NCBI GenBank assembly: GCA_016647705.1 | Contig: CM028338.1 | Coordinates: forward strand, 17,629,577 to 17,693,576 | Source of the DNA: Eucommia ulmoides | Lineage: Eukaryota; Streptophyta; Magnoliopsida; Garryales; Eucommiaceae | Reading direction: 5' to 3' | Length of the DNA: 64,000 nt | Shown: piece by piece, positions 34,962 through 47,232 of the stretch | Layout: each line of letters begins with the position of its first letter | Position numbering within the stretch: the stretch's first letter is position 1 | Notes under the pieces: model-generated | What the model was told of the DNA's origin: nothing | Database searches by the model: none | What the model saw: only the letters and a program-made list of their open reading frames with translations | Position numbers and translations under genes: made by a program

Positions 34962-36090
34962 CGAGTTGTGGAGAATATCTCCTTCGTTCATAAATGATCA
35001 TGCAATTTGCTAAGTCCAGCTAGGGACGGTAAATCAAGCGCATTTTTTGATATGAAACTGAGGGTATCAAGTTTTGTCCTTTTTTTTTTTTATTTGTTAC
35101 TATATATTTTTTGAAGGCCGAAATGGCCTCGGAGCATCTTTGGAGGTGAATTAAGGAATGAGGATACTCGGGGTTGTGTTTCACACTTAAAATCGTTGAA
35201 TAAGCGAAGTGGAAGTGCAAAGTGTGGAGCCTTTTTGTAAAAACTTAAAGAAACAATTAAAATCCAGCAACAGGCTCACTGCCGAGGTGGTGAAAATGCA
35301 GGATGTCAAGTTTTCAGCTTAATGTTTCATCGCCGAGGCGGTGAAACAATAGAGTATTAAGTTTTTAAGAAAGGCTCTTTACTATCGTGGCGGTGAACTC
35401 AACGTCTAGGTGGTGAAATGACAAAATGATGAGGTTTTAAAAAAGGCACTCCACCGCCGGGTCAGTGAGGCCTCTGTTCGATTAAAACCATCCCGCTCAT
35501 ACAAAAACGCCACAACCTCATAAAAAAACTCCAAAATCTCTCCATTCCCAACCTTCCAAACTATTTCAAACCCTCAAATTCATCCTTCCACTTACAAAAT
35601 TTGTGATTTCCACCACGAATCATCCTCCAAAAATCATATTTTTCCCCCATTTTCGAAAACCTAGGGTTCAAGGGACGAACGTTGCGATTTCTCCATTTTC
35701 AATTGTTTGTGCCGAAATTTTTCAACAAGTAAGTGTTTATGATCCTACATTTCATCTATTTGTTGAAATATTTGATTGGTTTTCACGTTTATATAAAACA
35801 AATCATTGGATTTTGAATGTACCCTAAAACCTTTAACCCCCATTTTCGCGATTTTCATTATCTATGGGATTTTGGCTTGATTTTTGTTAATAAACTAAGT
35901 TTCTATGGATTGTTAAATTGTGTGAAACAAAAGTTTATGCTACATTGTTCATATTTTGTTGAAACCATTGCGATTGGTGTATATGTATTGAGATTGTGAC
36001 TTGTTCTTGACGATGTTGATTCGGGAGATTATTTTCATTGTTCATATATGATTGGGTTTCAATGTTTTGTGATTATGATTAATAGGATAC
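34962..36090 (+). other. Internal non-coding region of element H with palindromes and a possible intron
   Basis: At 35270-35475 five CCGAGGCGG/GCGGTGA-type motifs repeat the LTR palindrome theme inside the element. A good donor CAA|GTAAGTG at 35729 and an acceptor TTAATAG| ending at 36085 bracket an AT-rich 357-bp segment just before the ORF start at 36091, so a 5' leader intron is plausible. The short frames here (35603-35999) lie in or beside that segment and are not called. Confidence 0.4.
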
Positions 36091-37260
36091 ATGAAGGAGA
36101 GAGTTTCTTCAAATAGAGCATCGGGTGAAGGTTCAAGTTCTCGAAACGGGAGTACAGTCGCAGACTACGATTCCGCCCGCTTTGTTTCCAAGCAAAATGA
36201 GGAACATTTCCACCGATTTGATCATAAATGAACTTGTATCCAAAAAATGGGATTTGTCCCATTAGATTACCTCCCAGCATAATTTCAAGATGTCATTCGA
36301 AGCCGCAATTAGGAGCGTTTTTGCCAATTACCACCAAAGGGTGAGATGGCCCTAGTGCGGGAGTTTTATGCCAATATCACTTAAGCCATTGACTACCGAA
36401 CAAAGGTCCGCACTCACCCCATCTCTTTTAGTCCTGAGTTCATCAATGAGATTTTAGGATTGGTGGCCCCGGAACCATGCACTGACGAACCTTATGGGGG
36501 CCAAGACCCGAGCTTGGATACAGTAATCAGAGCCATCACTTCCGGCAATATCTAGTGGACACACACTAGGTCGGGTCTTGCCGTATTCTCGACAAAATTT
36601 CTAAATCTAATCCCTAAGATATGGCACCATTTTGTGTGTAGAAGTCTTCTCCTGATGTCTCACTTCTCAGACGTCTCCAAAGACCAGGCCATGGTACAAT
36701 ATTCGATCCAGACTGGGAAGCCGATCAACGTTGGCTACTTAATCTACTCTTCAATTTTCTATGCAATTAATATAATGAAGTTCGATCTCCCATTTCTATC
36801 ACTCTTGACTGACTTGTTCTGATGAGCTGGTGTCTCAGTGACCGGGGATAGCCCTTGCCTCCCAATTGTTCTGCTTGATCTTGCTATGATTAATAGAATG
36901 TAGAAAATTGAAGCACAAGGGGCGGCTGAGCACGAAGCTAAAAACGAGGAAGGACCTGCTGAGGAAGAGGTTGGTCCATTGGAAGCCTGCGAGGAGGTCA
37001 CTCGAGAGAGGATCTATAGAGAGCTCCAGGAGGTTCGCCAAGGGCAATACAATACGGATCTTCGAATTACGAGCTCGAAACTTTCCTGGATCAGTATACG
37101 AGACATCAAGATCAAATCCACCGGCTCATGTGCGAGCGCTTTGGCATTGACATGAATGCTTATCCGCTTATGCAGCATATGCCGCCGCACCTTTTGCAAC
37201 TGCCACAATTTCCATTTCGACGCAACAGTGGTGGCGATGACGCTCTCCCAGGTGGACAGT
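36091..37260 (+). pseudogene. Putative plant transposon protein (PF20167-like), decayed
   Basis: The frame starts ATG AAG GAG AGA and shows DYDSARFVSKQNEEHFHRF near residue 30. Then come ALVREFYANI, HPISFSPEFINEILGL, SRLLLMSHFSDVS-like and GKPINVGYLIYSSI blocks, in the order and spacing of the family annotated as 'putative plant transposon protein', found in Tat/Athila-type elements. The C-terminal part is Glu-rich and ends PGGQ-stop at 37258-37260, next to stem-loop 2. About seven in-frame stops and a frameshift near 37060 make it non-functional. Its biochemical role is unknown. The family call rests on remembered motifs and is fairly confident. Confidence 0.65.
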
Positions 37261-37261
37261 A

Positions 37262-37289
37262 GGAGGTGAGACTTTTATGTCTTATCTCC
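37262..37289 (+). other. Conserved stem-loop 2 of element H, followed by AGGTATTTG
   Basis: GGAGGTGAGAC and GTCTTATCTCC pair over 11 positions if two G-U pairs are allowed, around the loop TTTTAT. It starts 2 nt after the ORF stop. Confidence 0.65.
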
Positions 37290-38264
37290 TAGGTATTTGT
37301 TCAAACCCAATAATTTCTCATAAATGTTATATTTTGCTATTGGGTTCGCTGCTTAGTCAGTGTGGACACTGCCTTGTTTAAGTTTGGGAGGATGTTCATC
37401 CATTTTTGTTTTTTGTAGAAGAAGGATGAACAATTTTTTTGATGTATTATTTTTAGATGTTTTATGTAGGCGTAATTACGCTTTGTAGAAGCTTAAATGT
37501 ATATTGTAGACTTTAATTATATAGTTAAGTTTTATTTTAATTTTCATATTTTTTCTTGTTAAATGCTTAGTTTAGTGTATGTATGTTAGTATTTAGATTT
37601 AATGTAGAGATGTTTATGTATGAAGTTGTTTTTTCATATTGAGTTGTTGAGTTCATCTGGGCCATTTCCTGATGATGAAAATTATCCCCTAATTGTATAT
37701 CGAGGTCGGAGGTGATGCCATTTATGTGTGTTTTGTGTACTTAGCATGTCTATTAGGTAAAAATTATTTTGATCCTAAATCGCACTATCGTATAGACTCA
37801 GTGTATAATTATCTGAATGATTTGACGTCAATTATTCAGTAATAAGTTCATGACAGAAATGAGGAATCTAGAACTTGATTTGGGGGAAGCTTGAGGTGGA
37901 ATCCTGGGTAAGGTAATTCCGGAGGCATGATTTAGGCCTTCAATTTTTTTTTCTTGAACCTTTGTAGCTAAACCTGAATTTTTTTATCCTTCATTCCCCT
38001 GTCGAAGTCGATAATCTTTTCAATTCTGAACACGTATCAATACTCTATCCAATTAAATTTTTCCAAACCATTGTTGCTAAGCCTAAGTTTCAAATTGAGT
38101 GAAATCAAGTTAGCATTAATTTATGCTACTTGAAGTGAGTGGTCGGGTTTCGGATGAATTTTTATTGATTCGGTATTAGTGTATTCACTTGTCATTCTCT
38201 TAATCCTTTTTACACGCTCCTAAAATTGTATAAATTCTAATTAGTTCGGGGGTATGTTTTCTTT

Positions 38265-38288
38265 AAAAAAAAAAAAAAAAAAAAAAAA
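38265..38288 (+). repeat. Poly-A run in element H
   Basis: 24 A residues following TTCGGGGGTATGTTTTCTTT, at the same internal position as the homopolymers in A and B. Confidence 0.9.
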
Positions 38289-38956
38289 CCAACAACAACA
38301 ACTATGTGAATATAGTTTTTATTTTCATTACATTCGACAAGTGAATAAAAAGTTCTTAAATTATTGTTCAAAGTTGTGTTTTAAATGTGTGGGGTTATGA
38401 GAGAGAGATAACGACAAACGTTTGTGCCTCGGGTATCATTCAATTATAACGATTTTCTATTTTCTATTCCTGTGATACCCTTGGTCGTTCTCCAAAGCTA
38501 AACCAAGCCCTATTGATTTCTATGAATGTCCGAACCTACATTAGTGGATAGTTGAGCCCAGTTAAGCGTATGGTTTTCCTGAATCCTTTAAGGTTTAAGT
38601 CAAGAGCTTAACTATTGAATAATCCAATCCGGTGTTTGGATAGTTATACATTTAAGTTCTCTCTCTCACACACACACACTTTAAATGGATCTAGAATTAT
38701 TTTTATTGATATTGAGTGTTGAAATTCTAGAACACCACGTGGTGTGTGTTATTTCCTGAACTTGATCTGATTAAGGGTTGTTGAGGGAAGAACCACTTGG
38801 TTTCTTCAATTGAACTTGGAACTCGCATGCGTTTACTTCTTCTTTGTTAAAGTTATTCATTTTTAGTTTAATAGTTAATCAATTAGTATAGTTAATTTAA
38901 TTTAGTGTTAGGGTGTTTTACTCAAGAACTAGTAAAATTCCAAGTTTGGGGGTATT

Positions 38957-40306
38957 TGATAGGTTGAAATATACTTATCTACTTCTAAGTCGAATTTGAT
39001 AGTTTTCGAGTGTATTATTAATATTTAATTGAGTTTTAGTTTGTTTTTATGTAAATCAAGTGTAGGGACGTTAACGAGCTATAAATTAGCGTAACGGTGG
39101 GAAAACGGTGAAGAAACGATGAAAGAACAAGGTTTCAAGAACATCAGACCAATGCCGCAGCGGTCAGGCCACTGGCGTGGCATTGAGAATACATAGAAGG
39201 CCTAATTGTGCACAAGTCCCACCACCGCAACGGTGAAAGATCAAAGAGCTTGCCGACAAGCCCACTGTTGCGGCGGTCAGCTCTGCAGAAAATTAAGATA
39301 TTTTCAGATATATTTGGACCCTTGCACCTATAAAACTTGTTCTCCCACTTACAAAAAAGAACCCTAACATCCCTAACATTAGATAAGTGATCCTTATCCA
39401 TTCTTGAAGAGCTCAAAGAGGAGATTCACATATCGGAGAAGAGGAAACACTTTCGAATCAATCGTTGGCGACAGTGGATCACTCCACTTTAGGATTTGAT
39501 GTTTCTTTCTTTGTTTCTATCTTTGTAACTTAACGTTTTATTGTGAATGATGTTGAATCCTTCTTGTTTTATAGTTTAAATGGCTAAGATCTTGGTAGGC
39601 TAGATAAATATTATCTGGGATAGATGTAGTTCATGTAAATATACGTTTGATTTAATATATGTTTCTTTAACAGTTATTTGTCGAAATCCGATTGTGTTTG
39701 CCATTTTATTACAATTTTAATATGTTTGTTAAGGTATTAGGGTTGGTTTTGAGAATACAAGATTTGACACTCGAGAGAGGTAACCCCAAATTTGAACTAA
39801 GGTAAACACATCCCGACGTTCTAACGACCCGGAAGGGTATTAGAAAGTGTGTAATCCATGACGTTGGGTCAAGACTCATGTGACTATGTGTTCAAAACGA
39901 CGTTCGAGAGGGACTTCGGTGTTAATGCGAAATTACATATTCATTCACTAAACACTCGGGAGAGAGAGTGAATAAGTTTAAGATACAAAGATTGTCAGAT
40001 AGCATAAAACACAGTTATTGTTAACTAAACGAAGTCAAACAAGTATTAAGTGAATGAAATCAATCCCTAGGTAATCAATTTAATTAGAATTAACCCAATA
40101 GTATTAGTTTAACTTAGTTTTAATTATTTAACTTTAAACATTTATTGAACCTTCGGGATAATATAAGACTATGCAAATTGCGGTATTCAATTATTCAAAA
40201 ACGTTCCCAGTGGAACGATATCTGATCTTAAAGATCCATTATACTAAAACTTGACCTGATGCACTTGCGAGTAAGTCAGACGTAAACATAAAAACCTTAT
40301 CGTATA
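38957..40306 (+). repeat. LTR H2 (3' LTR)
   Basis: It starts TGATAGGTTGAAATATAC after the PPT AAGTTTGGGGGTATT and ends TATCGTATA (final CA changed to TA), 1350 bp. The palindrome cluster is at 39148-39285. The minus frame 39144-39416 is a reading of that cluster. Confidence 0.85.
39329..39335 (+). promoter_or_regulatory. TATA box of LTR H2
   Basis: CCTATAAAAC lies about 45 bp after the last palindrome of the cluster. Spacing is the same in LTRs I1 and I2. Confidence 0.6.
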
Positions 40307-41637
40307 AGAGCTTAAATGGTGAACTCTCTTAATCAATAAGTTAACATGGAGGTTGACCTGTGACCAGAAATGGAACTCTCTAAATCTATAGGTCGACCGA
40401 TGGGCGATGGATTTTTGGCTTGGCTACATCCTGAATCGAGCGGTCGACAGGTGATCTTGGTCGGTCGACTTATGGGACTATTTCAGGATATTGTAGAATT
40501 CTGTATTTTATTCTAAAAGTAGTCGTTACTAGCCATTTTATAGTTAAGATTCATGAGATATATTAGGGATTTGATGTTATTTGAGATATGCAACATATAT
40601 ATTATGTTATCCCTATAGATATGATTCATTAAGTTTGAATATTTTTTAATTTGGTACATGTAATTCTTTCTATCCTATTTAATTATGATTGAGAAATATT
40701 TGGGGGACTTAATTGAGATGTTTTAAAGACATAATTAAGTGATTTGAACCAGGATGAAGTCTTAATGATATAAAGGGTCTATAAGAGCAATTAAATGTCA
40801 TAACAAGTGGGAACTAGCTCTTAGAAAGCTTATTTTATTCCCTTTTATATAGACTTGCATTTGTCATATTAGAGTGAGACATCAAGAGAAATATACTGAG
40901 CTTTCTAAGAGTAATCATATTTATTGAGTTGTAAGATCTTTTCTGAGAGTATTCTTGAGAATTATTTGTTGTAGATTATTGCTGCTACCGATATGAAGTT
41001 TCATTACTATTATTATTGTTTCGATGGATTCTAGGTAGAATCTTTCTAAATTCCTTTCTAATAATTGATTGCTTGATTATATTTGGAATTTGATCTTTAG
41101 AAATTATTTTTTAATTTTTTATTGAAAAATATTTTTGAAATAATTTCTTGAATAAATCTGATTACGTGCTACCCATTTTTTTTGTTTAAAAATAGATTTT
41201 GAATATCTCACTTTTCTATCACTGATTTTGGGATATTCATTGAGTTCTAATTTATCTGGGGTGGTAGAAACTCTGAGTGAGAAAAATCACTTGTTAATTT
41301 GTAATTGGTGAGTTAAGTGATGGATTGAATACTATTGGGAGTATTTAATCTAAGGGTAGCTAGTTTCAGTCTCTTCTTGTAAAGAGATTGAGGTAGTAAT
41401 TCTTCTTGGATTAAATTAGTTTGTGAGCAATTTTGTAATAGTTCAATCCTTACCGGGTAAAAGGATATTTTGAGTGTTTGTGAGGTTTTGATTCTTTAGC
41501 CTAAGGTATAAAAAGAATTAGATTATTCTTGAGCCTGTAAAAAAGTAAACGTTATTCCTGAGCCTGGAAAAAAGAATTTGTAAAACTTGATTCTGAGCCT
41601 ATGAAAATAATCTTTGTAAGGGTTTGGTTCCTACCAT

Positions 41638-41668
41638 TGTCGCTAAACCTAAGGCACAAATTGAGTTG
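41638..41668 (+). other. 31-bp Tat-like fragment at a rearrangement junction
   Basis: CATTGTCGCTAAACCTAAGG plus 11 bp matches the Tat-like internal region (compare 22630-22656). It separates plus-oriented LTR G from the minus-oriented LTR stub of element F. Confidence 0.55.
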
Positions 41669-41847
41669 TTTTCCCTAGGTTTTTCAAATTCTTCAACCGC
41701 TTAATCCTTCATCATCTTTTAGCATCCATTCATTACTTGTCATCATATATTCATCATTGGAACTAATAAATTGAAACACTCAATTCAACAGTTAGTTCCA
41801 CAAAAAATATCAACATTTAATTGTTCATCAAAATCTTAGGATCAACA
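41669..41847 (-). repeat. 3' LTR stub of SIRE-like element F
   Basis: The first about 180 bp of the LTR read on the minus strand, beginning TGTTGATCCTAAGATTTTGA at 41847. Just inside lies the PPT AAAAAAGGGAGAGAT (41848-41862 on the minus strand). The rest of the LTR is missing. Confidence 0.7.
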
Positions 41848-42189
41848 ATCTCTCCCTTTTTTAGGATGACAATTAACTTTGATGTTTTTTCAAAACAATA
41901 ATGTAACCACACTCCCCATAAATTCAAAGACGGATTCTTTAACTCATTAAAGCAAAGTAATGAAGATCGTTCTTCAAAACAATAATGTAACCACGCTCCC
42001 CCTAAATCTAAGGACGGGTTCTTTAACTCATTAAAGTCAAGTAATGAAGATAATCATAATATTTTCAACAAAGAACAAATTTTAATGTATAAACTCTCAT
42101 TTAAGATACTCATTAAAATATTAACTAATTCTCCCTCTTTGTCATCTCAAAAAAAATTGGGGAGGAGGGAACCAAAAACTTTACTACTC

Positions 42190-44148
42190 TAAGCGAATAA
42201 TATGAGCTTTAATTTTCCACTAGAAATTTAGTAAGTATACCAACAAGCTAATTGAAACTATCAAAATCTTCAATATCATCTTTTAAATATGACTTCTAGT
42301 AAATCTTATATTGCATAAAGATATCACATATAAGTATGTAAGTTTTTCTGATAAACATGCAATAATTCTAAGACAGCAAGAGAATATGTAAACCAACACA
42401 GGTCTTAAAATTTCTTACCAACTCATTTAAGCTTAATTTCTTACTAATGGCATGGTCTCCAGAAATCACATAACTTTTATCTTTAGGTGTTAAAGACGTA
42501 AATTTTACTTTATTCCCTGTCACGTGTTGAGAACAGCCGCTTCCTAGGAACAATTTGTCCTTGCAAATAGATATTTATTTGATAACCTGCAAGAAACACC
42601 TCAAAGAGTTCCTAGGTGGTACCCAATCTAAGTGGGTCCGATCCTGTTAGTCGTGACAATTTTAGTTCCGTTGGGAACCCAAACTTGCCTGCAATTAGAT
42701 ATTCTTGAAAAACACTTATGAATAGTATGCCCCACAATATTACATTTAAAACATCTAACAAGATCCTTTGTTTCATAAAAGAATTTATGAAAACATTTTT
42801 GCTTAAGATTTTTCTGAAATCCAATACCGGCTTTATCAAAAGATACCGCGTGAACTTCCCAAAATCATTTTCAAATTATTCTCACCGCCGGTGAATTTGG
42901 GAGCTATTGAATGTAAATCCAACATCTTGGATTTTAATTCAACGTTTTCAGATTCATAATCCACTACTTGCTTGTTTAATGTGTTACTTGTACTTTGAAG
43001 GGCATTAATTTTTTAACACTGAATTTTATAATCATGTGAAAGTTCTTGATAAACATCAAATAATTCTTCAAAATCTAAAGGGAAAGAACTTGAATATTTT
43101 GGTACCTCAAATTCAGTGGCCATCAAAGCAAGCATAGACGAGTCATTACTGCTCGATTTTTCTGAGTTACCCGACTCTAAGTCATCCCATGTGACTTTTG
43201 TTGACTTTTTTGTACTCTTCTTTACTTTTTTCTTCTCTTTTCTTTTCTTCTATTTTTCTTTGTCTTTCTTCAGCTCGGGGTATTCAGTTTGGAGATAGCC
43301 AGTCTTATAACAGTTTTAGCATTCCACATTGTTCATGTTGAAGTTTCTTCTCCTACGGAATGTGCGCAGAGTCATTCTTCTAAAATGTTTTGTGAGAAGT
43401 GTCACATCTTTCTCTTACTCACTGTCAAGACTTTCATCATCACTGTCATCATCTTCTTCAATTTTCTGAACTTTTAGCGCCAAGGATTTCCTCTTGCTAT
43501 TTTCGATGTCATTCTCATATCCTTTAATCGCCGTTTCATGAGTCATCAAGTTACCTATGAGATCATCAATTTCGTATTTGCGAAGATCCTTAGCTTCTTC
43601 AATTGCCGTCACCTTTGACTCCCATACTTTTGTCAAAGATTTTAGGACCTTTCGAATTCTATCCTCCATGGAGTATGGATTTCCAAGTTGACTCAAGTGA
43701 TTACAAATGTTGTTGAGTGAGTATACATCTCTTGAATTGATTCAGTTTATTCCATTCTGAACAATTCAAATTTCCTCATAAGAGCATTGGTTTTCTATTG
43801 CTTCACTTGACTTGTCCCTTCATTGGTAACTTATAGCTTGTCCTATATCTTCTTTGCAGATTTACAACCTGAAACTCTAGAATATTTATTAGCATCTAAA
43901 GAGCAAAATAGAATGTTAAAAGTTTGAGAGTTTATAGAGAGTTTTTGCTTATCAGAAGCAGTTAGTTGTTCCTTTTTCTTCTCGACTCCATTTTCCATTG
44001 GAACAAATGAAGCATCCTTAATCGCTAGCCACACATCATAATTTTTAGCCTGACGAAAGGCAATCATTCTGTCTTTCTAGAATGAATAGTTTTCACCTGC
44101 AAATAATGGTGGTCGGTGCATGGACTGCCCCTTAACTAGTGTGCCCAT
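42190..44148 (-). pseudogene. gag-pol remnant of SIRE-like element F
   Basis: The start is ATG at 44148 (MGTLVKGQSMHRPPLFAGEN), typical of SIRE-type gag. Then YDVWLAIKD (44010-44067) and the UBN2/gag core SLTKVWESKVTAIEEAKDLR with YEIDDLIGNLMTHE (43560-43650) are followed by an acidic stretch. Near 42700 a zinc-knuckle region is too decayed to read. At 42500-42553 FLGSGCSQHVTGNKVKF matches the DSGCSRHMTG segment after gag, with Asp changed to Gly. Around 42230 GILTKFLVEN resembles the ADIFTKPL end of copia RNase H, which implies a large internal deletion. Many stops and frameshifts; non-functional. Confidence 0.7.
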
Positions 44149-44191
44149 TGTGTGCACCATGTGATCTTTGCTAGCTGAGTGTGTCGAGCTA

Positions 44192-44209
44192 AACCAGCTT
44201 TAATGCCAA
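44192..44209 (-). other. Primer-binding site, initiator-tRNA-Met type, degenerate
   Basis: The minus strand reads ATTGGCATTAAAGCTGG next to the LTR end; the usual copia PBS is TGGTATCAGAGC. It fixes the orientation of the whole SIRE-like LTR family here. Confidence 0.6.
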
Positions 44210-44210
44210 T

Positions 44211-45393
44211 CGTTGGCCCAGTGAGTTACCCAAGAGGGCAGGTGAATTGGGTAGTATTAAAAATATCAACATTTATAACACTTCAAAAAATTAAATAATC
44301 AATTTTATCCTAAATTAATTATTATCTCTTTATATAGCAGCGAAAATATATTATCAATTAGGTGCACACCAATCAACAAAAATAAATAATGTTAAGATAG
44401 CAGCACACCAGAAATTTATACTGGTTCACCAAGCTACTCTTGGCTAATTCAGTCATCCGAGCCCCACGGAGAGTCGCACCCACTAAACTCAAGATTCCTT
44501 TAAAGGTAGGAACCAAACCCTTACAATGATTATTTTCACAAGCCTAGAATCAACTTTTACAATTCATTTTCCCAGACTCAGGAATAACCTCTACTTTTTA
44601 CGGGCTCAAAAATAACCTCTTCCTTTTTCAGGCTTAAGAATAACTTAATTCTATTACAGGGAGAATCACGATCTAATTTTTTTTATACCTTAGGCTTAAG
44701 AATCAAAACCTCACAATCACTCCAAGTATCCTTTTCCCAGGTAATGATGGAATATTTATAAATCATTCACTAATTCAATCAAGGAAGAATTAACACCTCA
44801 ATCACTTTACCAGAAGAGATTGAAACCAGCTACCCTTTGATTAGATACTCCTAATAGTATCAAATCCATCACTCAACTCACCAATTACAAATTGATAAGT
44901 GATTTTTCCACTCAGAGCTTCTACCACCCTTAATAAATTAGAACTCAATTAATATCCCAACACTAGTGATAGAAAAATGAGATTTTCAAAATCTAATTTT
45001 AAACAAAAAAAATGGGTAGCACGTAATCAGATTTCTCAAAAAATTATTTCAAAAATATTTTTTAATAAAAAATCTGGAAGACAATTTCAAAGATTAAATT
45101 CCAAATAATAAATAATAGAATCAATCAACAATTAATAACAAGTAATTTGGAATAATCTCACCAGGATTCCACCGAATAAATAATGATTAGCAATGCAACT
45201 TTAAATCGGTGATCAACAATAATTTTCTTCAATATCTCAAGAATGATTTTTAAGACAATTCTCACAAAACTCTCAATATGATAACTCTTAGAAAGAACAA
45301 TAGCTAACTAGCTCAGAATGATTGATATCTAATCTACTTTTGAAGTAAAAAACGTAGGTCTATTTCAAAGGGAATAAAACAAGCCTTCCAACA
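44211..45393 (-). repeat. 5' LTR of SIRE-like element F, truncated
   Basis: On the plus strand it starts CGTTGGCCCAGTGAG (the terminal CA on the minus strand is now CG) and follows copy D for about 1.2 kb to AACAAGCCTTCCAAC. There LINE-like sequence takes over. The remaining LTR half is not found after the LINE. Confidence 0.7.
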
Positions 45394-45871
45394 AGTAACG
45401 CGCTATTTCTTTGACGATTTCAATTTCTAGTGATTTCATTTTGAGATCTCACCGGCGACTTCATTCCTTCTCCGGCGATTTCAAATTTGGGCGATTTCCT
45501 TTCACGATTTCACAGTTTGGCAGTCAAACACCGGCGGTGTTTTGCTTCTCTGTTCTCTGATCAGGCGGCGTTGATTGGGTTCTCTATTTGACGATTCTTT
45601 AATTGGTGAAATTTTGGGATTGTTTCTTCGCCGACGATACTAATTTTGAGATTTCACCGGCGATTTCTTCTCTGTTTCCCTGAGTTGTGGTGATCTGTTT
45701 TTCATTTGTAATCACTAACTGGATTGGCGGTGATTTGTGGTAAGTTGCGGCAAAGGTTTGATGTGTTTTGCTGTAACTGTTGATTTGATTTACGGTGATT
45801 ACGATTTTGTTTTTCGATTTGCAGTGGCTGTTGATTTCGATTACGGTGATTTGTGGAGATAACTTCCCTGC

Positions 45872-47232
45872 ATGATTTCTATTCTGTGGGGATCTGTTTT
45901 GTTTGCGGCCATGTCTTATGTCTCAAAGGTGCTTCCACCGCCCTCTTGGAACACAAGCTTCATCCGATCCTATTCAACAACTCTTCAGAGCGCGGTGTGC
46001 CTTCCATCTATCGAGGTAGACTCACGTACCTACACGAAAGATAGGATGCCAGTCGTTTCTTTCTCTGTAACAACGTTGACCCAATCAAAATCTTTGTTTG
46101 ATAACGCTGCAATTCTCAAGTTTTAGTTTGTCCGCCCTACACTAGAAGAAATTCAGACTGAGATTAAGAACTAGAACCTTTCCGGTCAGTACACCATGGG
46201 TCTGATTGATTCAAAAACACTTCTTCTTCGCTTCCTCTACAATAAATATCTGCTCAAGGTTCTATCCTGCGAGGTAAACGTTATCAAGGGCTTCTGCTAT
46301 AAAAAATTTCGTTAGAATAAAGCATTTAATTAGAAAATTGATGCCTCAATTCTGCCAATTTGGATTCAATTTCCAAAACTTCCAATTAACTATTTTGTTC
46401 TAGAAATTCTTAAAGCTATCGCAAGCATGATTGGTAAGGTCGTTACTATTGATTCCACCACTTTAACCTTGACGAGATTGAATTCCGCTTGAGTTTGTGT
46501 TGAGGTTGATCTCTCAAAACCTTTACCACCCAAGATTTGGATTGGTAAACAAAATGGATTCTCTCAGGAAGTTGTTTACGAACGTCTCCCATTTTTTTGT
46601 TCCTTTTGCAATATTCAAGGTCAATCCTTGGAAATATGCCGTCAAAAAATTCCAGAATTATTGACAAAGATAGTAAAGAAAGGTAATGTAATGGATGTAG
46701 GTAAAACAATGTCCAAAAGCTAAAAAAAAAAAGGTATAATAGGGCTTTGCGGAAAACCTAACCCTCTTTGTTTTCTAGGGAGGTTTTTTCTGTTCAAGCC
46801 CTTACTTCTGATCCTTCTGACGTCTATCAGAACATTGTTCATGAGAGTGGTGTTACAGAGAAGAAGGGGGCCTTACCCTCTGACCCCATTCCAGCAGACA
46901 AGGTCAATGCAACAGCAGCTCCGGCGGCTTCAGATCAAGTCAATGCAACAATAGCTTCGGCGGCTACAGATCAGGTCATCGTTAAACCTTCAGCAATTAT
47001 GGATGTTATAGTCCAGTTGGCTTCAGGTAAGAAAGATAATCTGTCGAATGTTGGGGAAAGTGATCTAATTCAAGTTCTCCAAGTTCCATTTGCAGATGAA
47101 AGGGGCGAAAATATTATTGTTGTTGTAGATTCTCAATCGGAACATGGTGATTCTTTGGTTGAGGATAATGGAGTAGTTCGATATGCAACTAATACGACAA
47201 GCACCAAAACAGATGGTTTTCAGCTAGTTTAA
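45872..47232 (+). pseudogene. LINE ORF1: DUF4283 domain and zinc knuckle
   Basis: It begins near ATG 45872 (MISILWGSVLFAAMS). From 46126 one phase reads RPTLEEIQTEIKN, LIDSKTLLLRF, ILPIWIQFPKLPINYF, ILKAIASMIGKVVTID and VEVDLSKPLPPKIWIG, in the order of the plant LINE DUF4283 region. A CCHC-like knuckle CSFCNIQGQSLEIC follows at 46600-46645, in which the expected His is Gln. Five or so stops interrupt it. The last 154 codons (46768-47232) are open but in another phase, so at least one frameshift lies near 46700. ORF1 proteins bind LINE RNA; this copy cannot be translated. Confidence 0.7.

Larger units (their letters stand above)
33077..40306 (+). mobile_element. Tat-like Ty3/gypsy non-autonomous element H, 7230 bp, TSD AGAGC
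   Basis: A complete LTR-PBS-internal-PPT-LTR structure, with AGAGC at 33072-33076 and 40307-40311. It carries an N-terminal gag-like remnant and a decayed 'putative plant transposon protein' ORF, but no pol. It is inserted inside the GTCGAC cluster of SIRE-like LTR G. Confidence 0.85.
32552..41637 (+). mobile_element. SIRE-like LTR (copy G), plus orientation, split by element H
   Basis: It starts TATTGATCCTAAGATTTTG, the reverse complement of the far end of copies C and D. It runs to 33076, is interrupted by H, resumes at 40312 and ends at 41637 within GGTTTGGTTCCTAC, about 370 bp short of a full LTR. It has GTCGAC motifs on both sides of H (33000-33070 and 40390-40470) and TATATA near 40855. 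The downstream end is replaced by a short Tat-like fragment, so this is a rearranged copy. Confidence 0.7.
41848..44209 (-). mobile_element. Internally deleted SIRE-like Ty1/copia element F
   Basis: From right to left it has an initiator-tRNA-Met-like PBS, gag, the start of protease, an abrupt jump to what looks like the last residues of pol, and the PPT region. Integrase and RT are missing. Near the PPT an 84-bp tandem duplication (CAAAACAATAATGTAACCAC at 41891 and 41975) is present. Confidence 0.7.

Noticed and set aside
45394..45860. Host gene 5' exon (CGGCGATTTC-rich, GC-richer segment)
   Set aside because: It leads directly into LINE ORF1 and is better explained as the LINE 5' UTR.
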